Origin: a bacterium UBP8_UBA6595
GTDB lineage: Bacteria; Margulisbacteria; Marinamargulisbacteria; UBA6595
Assembly (NCBI GenBank): GCA_002433595.1
Contig: DJIL01000015.1
Coordinates: forward strand, 6,932-13,850
Direction: 5' to 3'
Length of the DNA: 6,919 bases
The notes beneath the pieces were generated by a model. The model saw only the letters and a list, made by a program, of their open reading frames with translations. It had not been told where the DNA came from and made no database searches. Of the stretch, positions 1 through 5,774 are shown piece by piece (positions within the stretch are counted from its first letter, which is position 1; the number at the start of each line of letters is the position of its first letter). The translations under genes were made by a program, and so were the position numbers.

Positions 1-47
1 GTGTTTTTACCAAATCAATAATCACATGACTGTTTTCCACTCCGCTT

Positions 48-77
48 TTGATATAAACACCCTGTTTAGGGTAAACT
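48..77 (+). promoter_or_regulatory. Candidate sigma70-type promoter for the eight-gene operon
   Basis: TTGATA at 48-53 (5 of 6 matches to TTGACA) is followed after 18 bases by TAAACT at 72-77 (4 of 6 matches to TATAAT). The predicted start of transcription would be near 84, only about two bases before the ATG at 86, so this promoter would give an almost leaderless mRNA. The -10 lies inside inverted repeats. The assignment is by eye; an additional promoter upstream of the window, or read-through from an upstream gene, is equally possible. Confidence 0.35.
54..76. repeat. Nested inverted repeats, operator- or attenuator-like
   Basis: Three alternating arms are visible: TAAAC (54-58), GTTTA (64-68) and TAAAC (72-76). 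The middle arm can pair with either flank. In addition ACCCT (59-63) and AGGGT (68-72) form a perfect 5-bp stem with a 4-base loop. The cluster overlaps the candidate -10 and lies just before the first gene of the operon, so it could be a repressor operator. If transcription begins further upstream it could instead be a set of mutually exclusive RNA hairpins. Function is inferred from position only. Confidence 0.4.
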
Positions 78-85
78 ATTAGACA

Positions 86-583
86 ATGAGTAACATACCG
101 GGTATCAATCCTAGCGCAATGCCCAATTCGCAATCCAGTGGCAAAAAAAGCACCGCTGGTCAAGAATCCATAAAAGGCCTAACGGATGACATGGCCGGGG
201 TTTTGTCGGCAGGAAAAACAGCCAATCTAAACTCAGAATCCGCCGCCCCTATTCAAGGTAAAACACCGCAGCATCAGCAATCAACCAATCAAGAAGACGC
301 TATGCTCGTTGCTATGGCCGCTTTGGATGAGCTTGTTAAAAAAGACAAACAAGAAAAATCCACAAAAAACCAGTCGTTTTCCGATAAACTACGCGGTTTC
401 AAAAGCATTCGCAATCAATTAGAAGGGGTTCAGCTAAACAACCCGGAAGAACAAGCCATTGTGGAAGAGTTTATGCGCAACTACGACACTATCTCTCGAA
501 AATACAACCAACTCAAAAACGCCAAAGACCAACTAGAAGCACTCAAAAAAAAGCATAATACCCCTGAAGAAGACACCCCTTAA
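86..583 (+). CDS. Unrecognised small hydrophilic protein with helical C-terminus
   Basis: A 165-residue protein that I do not recognise. Residues 1-70 are rich in Ser, Asn, Gln, Gly and Pro with little hydrophobic content and look disordered. Residues 71-87 form a short amphipathic Met/Ala-rich helix. From about residue 98 to 157 the sequence is charged and heptad-like (Leu, Ile and Phe spaced among Lys, Glu and Gln), consistent with a coiled coil, ending in an acidic Pro-containing tail. There is no signal peptide or membrane segment, so it is probably cytoplasmic or a secreted or structural partner. It opens the operon and its stop overlaps the next start by one base (TAATG at 581-585), suggesting the two products work together or need matched amounts. 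It is visibly more A-rich than the downstream genes. The start is the first ATG of the frame and has no clear ribosome binding site. Confidence 0.8.
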   Translation: MSNIPGINPSAMPNSQSSGKKSTAGQESIKGLTDDMAGVLSAGKTANLNSESAAPIQGKTPQHQQSTNQEDAMLVAMAALDELVKKDKQEKSTKNQSFSDKLRGFKSIRNQLEGVQLNNPEEQAIVEEFMRNYDTISRKYNQLKNAKDQLEALKKKHNTPEEDTP

Positions 584-897
584 TGTTGAATCAAGAGTCG
601 CTTCGCAACCGGATGAAACAAGACGAACTGCGTAAGCAACTCGCCGCAATGAAAGAGTTTAACAGTATGTCTAAGCAATTTTTACGCTTACTCAATTTTA
701 ACTTAAAAGCGACTGAAAAAGACATTCAAAGCTTAATGAGCCAAAGCGAGTATAGGCCGCCACCCGGGCAACACTCGCTCGACATTATGACTGTGGATAT
801 TGGGGATACTGAAGTTGAAACCAAAACTGGAAAATTCAGAACTCCCATGCGGTGGGAAGACACGTTACCCGATAGCGACCGTGGCGTCATTATTTAA
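583..897 (+). CDS. Unrecognised small protein, coupled to the preceding gene
   Basis: A 104-residue protein that I do not recognise. Residues 1-55 are highly charged and helical (many Lys, Arg, Glu and Gln with spaced Leu, Met and Phe), plausibly a coiled coil or helical hairpin. A Pro-rich turn follows (RPPPG, 58-62), then an acidic, beta-like C-terminal part with the run DIMTVDIGDTEVET at 67-80 and a Trp at 91. No signal peptide or membrane segment is seen. Its ATG uses the last base of the preceding stop codon, the classic layout for termination-reinitiation, so it is probably made together with the upstream protein, and the two may bind through their helical regions. It ends 9 bases before aroA. 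It is unlikely to be spurious: it is tightly packed between genes and has a normal protein-like composition. Confidence 0.75.
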   Translation: MLNQESLRNRMKQDELRKQLAAMKEFNSMSKQFLRLLNFNLKATEKDIQSLMSQSEYRPPPGQHSLDIMTVDIGDTEVETKTGKFRTPMRWEDTLPDSDRGVII

Positions 898-906
898 ATT
901 AATTCC

Positions 907-2205
907 ATGCTAGTTACTATCCTTCCGAATCAATCCCTACCCGAGACTGCCGATCTTTCTATGATCCCTGGAGACAAATCCATATCCCATCGTTTAGCGC
1001 TGCTATGTGCCCTAAGCCATGGATCCACTACCATTTATAATTTTTTACGCTCTGATGACTGTTTAAATACAGTGGCTATTATTCAGCAATTGGGGGTATC
1101 TGTCACGGACACTGGCACAGCCATAACCATTCATGGCGTGGGGCTGCATGGCCTTCGGGCATCCCGAACTCCCCTGAATGTCGGCAACTCTGGAACCGCT
1201 ATTCGGTTGCTTACCGGATTACTAGCCGCCCAATCGTTTTCAAGCACCATCACGGGTGATACGTCCATTCAATCACGGCCCATGGCACGGGTGACTCAAC
1301 CGTTGATCAAAATGGGAGCCATCATTGACAGCGAGTACGCCCCCCTGCATATATCGGGTGGCGGATCGTTATTGGGCATTGACTACACCTTGCCCATGCC
1401 CAGCGCTCAAGTAAAATCAGCCCTCCTGTTTGCCGGGCTCTATGCCAATGGCCCCACCACAATTCACGAGCCAATTGTATGCCGCGATCACACCGAGCGT
1501 CTCTTTAAGCATTTTGGCGTTCCCCTAACCCAAGCACCCGCTCGCACAACCGTAACCCCACCCGAAAATTTTACTGCACCACGCGATCCCTTCTCTGTTC
1601 CCAATGACTTATCGTCTGCTATTTTTTTTATGGCGCTGGGTTTGCTTCGTCAAAAATCATGGACTTTTGATGCGATTGGTGTAAACCCCACCCGACGCGC
1701 GGGTCTCGACCACTTAATGGCTATGGGCGGAATTATTCACAGCGTCCCCACAACCCAAACAACTGAACCGACCGCTCAAATCAGCTTACAGCCCAGCACC
1801 CTGTCTCATGCGCCTATTGCCGCTGAATCTGTGGCTAATTTAATTGACGAAATTCCCATTTTAGCCATTACAACCCTGTGTGCCGGACACCCGTTTCATA
1901 TTCGAAATGCCGCTGAACTTCGGGTAAAAGAATCGGACCGACTCGCCACTATTGCTCAATTAGCCCAGGCACTTGGCGCCCATGTCCAGGAGCACCCCGA
2001 TGGCCTGGATATTGACCCCCCTCTGAAGTTTTTAAATTTTGAGTACGATTGCCAGTTTGACCACCGATTGGCTATGAGTGCCATTGTGGCAGCCTTAGCC
2101 ACCGGCGTTCGAGCTACAATCCATGGATGCGAAAGCATTCGAACTTCTTTCCCCTCTTTTTTTGCTTTGTTGGATACCCTTCATGTAGCGTATACTATAG
2201 ATTAA
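907..2205 (+). CDS. aroA: 3-phosphoshikimate 1-carboxyvinyltransferase (EPSP synthase)
   Basis: Cytoplasmic enzyme of the shikimate pathway. It joins shikimate 3-phosphate and phosphoenolpyruvate to give EPSP, the precursor of chorismate. At 432 residues it is full length for the family. Visible motifs in order: PGDKSISHR (21-29, substrate-binding Lys24, Ser25, Arg29), GNSGTAIR (93-100, PEP-site Gly96, Thr97, Arg100), SRPMARV (123-129), SAQVK (166-170), RDHTE (193-197), NPTR (260-263), IDEIP (313-317, catalytic Asp314), RVKESDR (339-345, Lys341, Glu342) and DHR (385-387). GDKS, SAQVK, RDHTE and NPTR together are the signature, as I recall it, of class II EPSP synthases, which tend to tolerate glyphosate; the Gly96 position is Gly here, not Ala. 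I chose the ATG at 907 because it leaves the usual short leader before GDKS. It has no clear ribosome binding site and is 9 bases from the previous stop. Confidence 0.97.
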   Translation: MLVTILPNQSLPETADLSMIPGDKSISHRLALLCALSHGSTTIYNFLRSDDCLNTVAIIQQLGVSVTDTGTAITIHGVGLHGLRASRTPLNVGNSGTAIRLLTGLLAAQSFSSTITGDTSIQSRPMARVTQPLIKMGAIIDSEYAPLHISGGGSLLGIDYTLPMPSAQVKSALLFAGLYANGPTTIHEPIVCRDHTERLFKHFGVPLTQAPARTTVTPPENFTAPRDPFSVPNDLSSAIFFMALGLLRQKSWTFDAIGVNPTRRAGLDHLMAMGGIIHSVPTTQTTEPTAQISLQPSTLSHAPIAAESVANLIDEIPILAITTLCAGHPFHIRNAAELRVKESDRLATIAQLAQALGAHVQEHPDGLDIDPPLKFLNFEYDCQFDHRLAMSAIVAALATGVRATIHGCESIRTSFPSFFALLDTLHVAYTID

Positions 2206-2207
2206 TT

Positions 2208-3482
2208 ATGTTATCAATTGTATCTGAGTCTATTGAATCCACCATTAAGCAGCTGCATCAACGCAATGCCGCAAGCCCGGAAATACACACACAATTACGG
2301 AAAATGGCTAAGGCGATTCAAACAAACGGCGATTCAGCTCTTTTGGACTATACCAGCCAATTTGACAACTGCACCTTTGGGTCCGCTCGTGAGTTGTTGG
2401 TCCATGATCGGGAATATGCCTATGATCGAGTATCGGATACGGCAATTGCCGCCATTCAACGGGCTATTGAAAATATTCGCCGCTACCATCGGCACCAAGT
2501 ACCGAAAGACTGGCGGTCGTCTGGCGGACCCGGCGTTCGCTATGGGGCCCAATACCGGCCATTGGATGCTGTAGGATTGTATGTGCCTGGCGGTCGTGCA
2601 CCGTTGGTATCCACCGCTATTATGACGGCTGTTCCCGCTGCTATTGCCGGAGTTCCCCGCATGGTTATGGCCACCCCCCCTCAACCCGATGGCAGTATCC
2701 ACCCGGCAATTGTTGTTGCCGCCGATTTAGCGGGCGTTCATGAAATTTATAAACTCGGGGGCGCTCAAGCTATTTTTGGGCTAGCGTATGGCACCGAATG
2801 CATTCCAGCTGTGGATAAAATTGTTGGCCCTGGCAATCAGTATGTCACTCAAGCCAAGCAACTGGTCTATGGCACGGTTGATATCGACAAACCCGCGGGG
2901 CCATCGGAAGTATTAATTGCGGTTGAATCCATCGAGTATGCGGCTCGCGCAGCCGCTGACCTTTTGTGTCAATTGGAGCACGATCCGCTCGCTGTGGGCT
3001 GTATCGTTTCTACGCAATTAGCAACACTCCAAGCCATTCGAGCCGAAGTCGTCCGGCAGTTGCCCGAACGCACCCATCGCACAACCATTAAAACAGCCTT
3101 GGATCATGCGGTATTGTTTCACGTGAAACACCCGGCCGATGTTCTTGCGGTTATTAACCAAGTGGCTAGTGAGCATTTGGTGTTGTTGCGTGATGACTTT
3201 GAGTCGTTGCTCCCCAAAATTCGACATGCCGGCTCCATTTTTTGCGGCCCCCACACCCCCGTTACAGCGGGTGATTATTATGCCGGGCCCAATCATGTAC
3301 TGCCTACCAGTGGTTCGGCACGCTTTGCCTCCCCCTTGGGTGTTATGGACTATATGAAATACAATGCCATTTTAACCTATGACGCCAACGCCTTAGCCAA
3401 TGCCGAAGACGATCTCGCCATTCTAACTGATTTAGAAGGCCTCGAGGCGCACTTCAATGCAGTGGCTGTTCGGCTATCATGA
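2208..3482 (+). CDS. hisD: Histidinol dehydrogenase
   Basis: Zinc- and NAD-dependent cytoplasmic enzyme that oxidises L-histidinol through histidinal to L-histidine, the last two steps of histidine synthesis. The 424-residue product covers the whole family length. It shows VGLYVPGGR (122-130), the signature KIVGPGNQYV (204-213), IDKPAGPSEV (226-235), QLEHDP (255-260; zinc ligands Gln255, His258), SEHL (321-324; catalytic Glu322, His323), AGDYYAGPNHVLPT (354-367; zinc ligand Asp356) and EAHFNAV (413-419; zinc ligand His415). These are offset by exactly four from the Escherichia coli numbering. The frame is open from an earlier ATG at 2127, but that would overlap aroA by 79 bases and add a non-homologous leader. 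The ATG at 2208 begins the normal N-terminus two bases after the aroA stop. No other his gene is present. The gene contains a perfect parS site encoding residues 303-308. Confidence 0.97.
   Translation: MLSIVSESIESTIKQLHQRNAASPEIHTQLRKMAKAIQTNGDSALLDYTSQFDNCTFGSARELLVHDREYAYDRVSDTAIAAIQRAIENIRRYHRHQVPKDWRSSGGPGVRYGAQYRPLDAVGLYVPGGRAPLVSTAIMTAVPAAIAGVPRMVMATPPQPDGSIHPAIVVAADLAGVHEIYKLGGAQAIFGLAYGTECIPAVDKIVGPGNQYVTQAKQLVYGTVDIDKPAGPSEVLIAVESIEYAARAAADLLCQLEHDPLAVGCIVSTQLATLQAIRAEVVRQLPERTHRTTIKTALDHAVLFHVKHPADVLAVINQVASEHLVLLRDDFESLLPKIRHAGSIFCGPHTPVTAGDYYAGPNHVLPTSGSARFASPLGVMDYMKYNAILTYDANALANAEDDLAILTDLEGLEAHFNAVAVRLS
3115..3130. promoter_or_regulatory. parS: Perfect parS site (ParB centromere) inside hisD
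   Basis: TGTTTCACGTGAAACA is a perfect 16-base palindrome and an exact match to the chromosomal parS consensus TGTTNCACGTGAAACA described in Bacillus subtilis and found across many bacterial phyla. ParB-CTP dimers load at such sites and slide outward, recruiting ParA and SMC for origin segregation. The chance of a given 16-mer in a random window this size is about two in a million. It encodes part of L-F-H-V-K-H (HisD residues 303-308), a stretch between recognised HisD motifs. parS sites in other bacteria often lie inside genes near the replication origin. No second copy is seen in this window, and parA/parB are not here. Confidence 0.85.
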
Positions 3483-4294
3483 TTGAGTTAAACTGGCGAG
3501 CCCCACGCATTCTTGGCATTGTCAACATAACGCCGGACTCGTTTTCAGATGGGGGGCAATGCCTATCCCTAGACGCAGCTCTTCGACACATTGAGCAGTT
3601 AATTCAGGCGGGTGCGGATATGATTGACATTGGAGCCGAGTCCACACGCCCCGGCGCTGAACCGGTATCTGAAGCCGATGAGGCCGCGCGGTTAATGCCC
3701 CTGTTGAAGGCCTACCGACACCATTTTGACACGCCATTTTCGATTGACACCACCAAAAGTGTCATTGCTGATTTAGGGTTGCGCCATGGGGCCGCTTATG
3801 TGAATGACATTAGCGCATTCCGAGTCGATTCAGCGATGCCCGACGTTATTGCTCAGCATGGTGCTGGCGCCATTATTATGCACAGCATCGGCACGCCAAA
3901 AACCATGCAAAACAACCCTCAATACATCGATATTATGGCCACTATTACCGGTGTTTTAACCACCGCTATTCATCAAGGGGCTGCCGCTGGAATTTCTGAT
4001 ATTATCCTTGATCCTGGGTTGGGTTTTGGCAAAACGCCCGCCCAAAACGCCCATATTATCCGGCATTTAAGCGACTTGCGTGCGTTGGAGCGCCCTATTT
4101 TAGTGGGGCCGTCGCGAAAGTCTATGATTCGGCATTGGGTGGGCGATACGGGACTACTAACCGGCACCTTAGGTGCGGTTGTTGCAGCCTACTCCCAGGG
4201 CGCGACATGGTTCCGGGTGCATGATGTTCATGAAGTCAAGCAAGCGCTCACTGTGGCTCACCAATGTTTAGGCGAACCAACCGTCCACGCATGA
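3479..4294 (+). CDS. folP: Dihydropteroate synthase
   Basis: Cytoplasmic TIM-barrel enzyme that condenses 6-hydroxymethyl-dihydropterin diphosphate with p-aminobenzoate to give dihydropteroate; it is the sulfonamide target. The 271 residues match the usual length. Motifs: GIVNITPDSFSDGG (13-26; Asn16, Asp20), DIGAESTRPGA (50-60), SIDT (88-91; Asp90), VNDIS (108-112; Asn109), MHSIGTPKTMQ (134-144), DPGLGFGK (178-185; Asp178, Lys185), GPSRK (210-214; Lys214) and FRVHDV (245-250; Arg246, His248). All expected pterin- and phosphate-binding residues are present. The usual MHMxG is MHSIG here, a mild departure in a loop. The start overlaps the hisD stop as ATGA, and its own stop overlaps the folK start the same way. 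The order folP then folK fits one folate transcript; no folB or folE is in the window. Confidence 0.97.
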   Translation: MIELNWRAPRILGIVNITPDSFSDGGQCLSLDAALRHIEQLIQAGADMIDIGAESTRPGAEPVSEADEAARLMPLLKAYRHHFDTPFSIDTTKSVIADLGLRHGAAYVNDISAFRVDSAMPDVIAQHGAGAIIMHSIGTPKTMQNNPQYIDIMATITGVLTTAIHQGAAAGISDIILDPGLGFGKTPAQNAHIIRHLSDLRALERPILVGPSRKSMIRHWVGDTGLLTGTLGAVVAAYSQGATWFRVHDVHEVKQALTVAHQCLGEPTVHA

Positions 4295-4758
4295 ACCCAG
4301 TACTCATTGCCTTGGGCACCAACATTGGCGACCGTGCGGGACATATTCGCCGTGCTATTTCGGCTCTACGTGCTACACCAGGGATTGCCAGCTTGACTAC
4401 CGCCCCTTGGTTTGAAACAGACCCTGTGGGCATGACCGACGCCCCCATCAACCCATTTATTAATACGGCTGTTACGGTTGAAACGTCCCAAGAGCCTGCC
4501 GCTGTATTAGCACTGCTGCAGGGCATTGAAACGACCATGGGGCAAGCCATTGACAAAAACAATACCGCGCGCATTATTGACCTGGATATTATTGGGTATG
4601 GGTCCCGGGTCATTAACCACCCCCACTTAACCATTCCACACCCTCGATTTCGAACTCGGCGGTTTGTATTGGAGCCATTGGTTTTTATTGCCCCGGATTG
4701 GGTAGACCCAGTATCTGGGCAGTCAATTCGGGCTTTATTTGAGTCGCTTAGCCCATGA
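4291..4758 (+). CDS. folK: 2-amino-4-hydroxy-6-hydroxymethyldihydropteridine diphosphokinase (HPPK)
   Basis: Transfers diphosphate from ATP to 6-hydroxymethyl-dihydropterin, making the substrate of the adjacent FolP. It is 155 residues, typical for a single-domain HPPK. Motifs: ALGTNIGDR (7-15), FINTAV (56-61), RIIDLDIIGYG (94-104) with the Mg-binding pair Asp97 and Asp99, and PHPRFRTRRFVLEPL (116-130). The segment between Gly84 and Arg94 (GQAIDKNNTAR) lacks the arginines usually found in the catalytic loop (Escherichia coli Arg82 and Arg84); see findings. The frame is open from an earlier ATG at 4264, but the ATG at 4291 gives the family N-terminus and an ATGA overlap with the folP stop identical to those on both sides, so 4291 is preferred. 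It overlaps tsaE by ATGA. Confidence 0.95.
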   Translation: MNPVLIALGTNIGDRAGHIRRAISALRATPGIASLTTAPWFETDPVGMTDAPINPFINTAVTVETSQEPAAVLALLQGIETTMGQAIDKNNTARIIDLDIIGYGSRVINHPHLTIPHPRFRTRRFVLEPLVFIAPDWVDPVSGQSIRALFESLSP

Positions 4759-5228
4759 ACCAGACCTTTTCTTATTCGGAATTACCCGCTATTTGCGTCG
4801 AATTAATGCCCGCCGTCATGGCCCATCGACTCGTCTTGTTTTCAGGGCCTATGGGTGCGGGAAAAACAACAGTGATTGCGGCATTAGCCCATGCGTTGGG
4901 GTGCACGGATTGGGTGCGATCGCCATCGTATACGTGGGTGAATCAGTATCGCATACACAGCCCGCATTATACAGGACCGCTCTATCATTTGGATTTGTAT
5001 CGATTGGACACGGTTTCATCGGTAGAATCCGTGGTGCATCATGTGGATTTGGCTCGGTATATTGAAGACGCGGATGCCTTGTGCTTTATTGAATGGGGGG
5101 AGCAATTGCCCCCTGTCTTGCATACGCGACCGCCACTGTGCATCCACATGGACTATGGACAGTCGGAAGATGAGCGAGTAGTATGGACAACCAATGGTAC
5201 TTCTAGACACCCCAGTATGCACGCGTGA
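4755..5228 (+). CDS. tsaE: tRNA threonylcarbamoyladenosine biosynthesis ATPase TsaE
   Basis: ATPase that cycles the TsaB-TsaD complex during formation of t6A at position 37 of tRNAs reading ANN codons. At 157 residues it has the normal family size. Visible: Walker A GPMGAGKTT (31-39), SPSYTWVNQY (56-65, the family SPTFTLVxxY motif with Ser replacing the first Thr), YHLDLYRL (77-84, with the conserved Asp80) and the Walker-B-like FIEWGEQLP (111-119, with Glu113). The last 30 or so residues are variable, as usual. It is coupled to folK by an ATGA overlap, and its final 35 bases overlap the next gene. The usual partners tsaB, tsaD and rimI are not adjacent. One of the tRNAs in the window, tRNA-Asn(GTT), decodes AAU/AAC and is a t6A substrate class, though this proximity may be chance. 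Confidence 0.93.
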   Translation: MNQTFSYSELPAICVELMPAVMAHRLVLFSGPMGAGKTTVIAALAHALGCTDWVRSPSYTWVNQYRIHSPHYTGPLYHLDLYRLDTVSSVESVVHHVDLARYIEDADALCFIEWGEQLPPVLHTRPPLCIHMDYGQSEDERVVWTTNGTSRHPSMHA

Positions 5229-5751
5229 TTGGCAAGCGCCGGACTTCACGCTATCGGATCCAACGGGTCGGCCAGTTGCCTTAGCGGATCAGTGGACAGC
5301 CTCAGCGGTATTGATTGCATTCATTTGCAATCATTGCCCGTATGTTCAGCGCATTGCGAACCGATTGGCAACGGATACATCCGCCTTACTTGCGGACGGC
5401 ATTGCGGTTTTGGGGGTCATGAGCAATGATTATGTGGCCTATCCGGATGATGCGCCAGCAGCCATGTTTCAGTTTGCTCAGCAGCATGGGTTTGATTTTC
5501 CGTATTTAGTGGATGCGGATCAAGCCGTGGGCCGGGCCTATGGGGCGGTCTGCACACCGGATTTTTTTGGGTTTAATGCCCGTGGTCAGCTGCAGTACCG
5601 CGGCCGGTTGGACGATGCCCGTGCCACAGAAAACCCGGATCAGCGGATACCCGAATTGCGCAATGCCATGCGGCAGATTGCCAAAACGGGTCGTGGTCCG
5701 GATCAGCAACACCCCAGCATTGGGTGTTCCATTAAGTGGCGACTCAGCTAA
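5194..5751 (+). CDS. Thioredoxin-fold redox protein, peroxiredoxin-like (AhpC/TSA-related)
   Basis: A 185-residue cytoplasmic protein of the peroxiredoxin-like thioredoxin family, usually annotated as thioredoxin family protein with no proven substrate. Visible: LLDTPVC (3-9), QAPDFTLSDPTG (14-25), FICNHCPYV (43-51) with a CxxC pair Cys45/Cys48, VCTPDFFGF (119-127) with the cis-proline-type Pro122, and the typical family ending GCSIKW (177-182) with Cys178. The ATG at 5194 is the only plausible start: an in-frame stop lies at 5179-5181 and the next ATG would remove the active site. The LLxTPVC segment also resembles the N-terminus of homologues. This start lies 35 bases inside tsaE, so expression is probably coupled. 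It ends the operon. A thiol peroxidase or disulfide-exchange role is an inference from the fold. Confidence 0.88.
   Translation: MVLLDTPVCTRDWQAPDFTLSDPTGRPVALADQWTASAVLIAFICNHCPYVQRIANRLATDTSALLADGIAVLGVMSNDYVAYPDDAPAAMFQFAQQHGFDFPYLVDADQAVGRAYGAVCTPDFFGFNARGQLQYRGRLDDARATENPDQRIPELRNAMRQIAKTGRGPDQQHPSIGCSIKWRLS
5708..5728. repeat. Perfect 7-bp hairpin in the 3' end of the redox gene
   Basis: AACACCC (5708-5714) and GGGTGTT (5722-5728) form a perfect 7-bp stem around a 7-base loop, inside the codons just before the GCSIKW motif. No T-run follows on either strand, so it is not a standard intrinsic terminator. It could stabilise the 3' end of the operon mRNA or be incidental. Confidence 0.4.
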
Positions 5752-5774
5752 AGCGTTGTTTCCAGTTCCAGTAT

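Noticed and set aside
2..82. Plus-strand frame open from the window edge to a TAG at 80-82, possibly the tail of an upstream gene; a minus-strand frame over the same bases is also open
   Set aside because: Too short to recognise, the two frames conflict, and neither has supporting motifs or, on the minus strand, a good start codon. It is recorded only as a possibility.
1956..2138. Minus-strand open frames inside aroA, hisD, folP, folK, tsaE and the redox gene
   Set aside because: They are shadows of well-supported genes on the plus strand, with no recognisable domains or start signals.
2127..2207. Upstream ATG extending hisD by 27 residues
   Set aside because: It overlaps aroA by 79 bases and adds a sequence not expected in HisD; the ATG at 2208 gives the family N-terminus.
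2810..2818. TGTGGATAA, a perfect DnaA-box 9-mer on the minus strand within hisD
   Set aside because: It is single, falls in the codons for the conserved V-D-K of HisD, and a 9-mer on either strand has roughly a 5% chance in this window. No cluster or AT-rich unwinding region accompanies it, so it is not evidence of an origin here.
4264..4290. Upstream ATG extending folK by 9 residues
   Set aside because: The ATG at 4291 gives the normal HPPK start and an ATGA overlap matching the neighbouring junctions.
5708..5728. 7-bp hairpin considered as the operon terminator
   Set aside because: It lies before the stop codon inside conserved codons and has no T-run after it on either strand.
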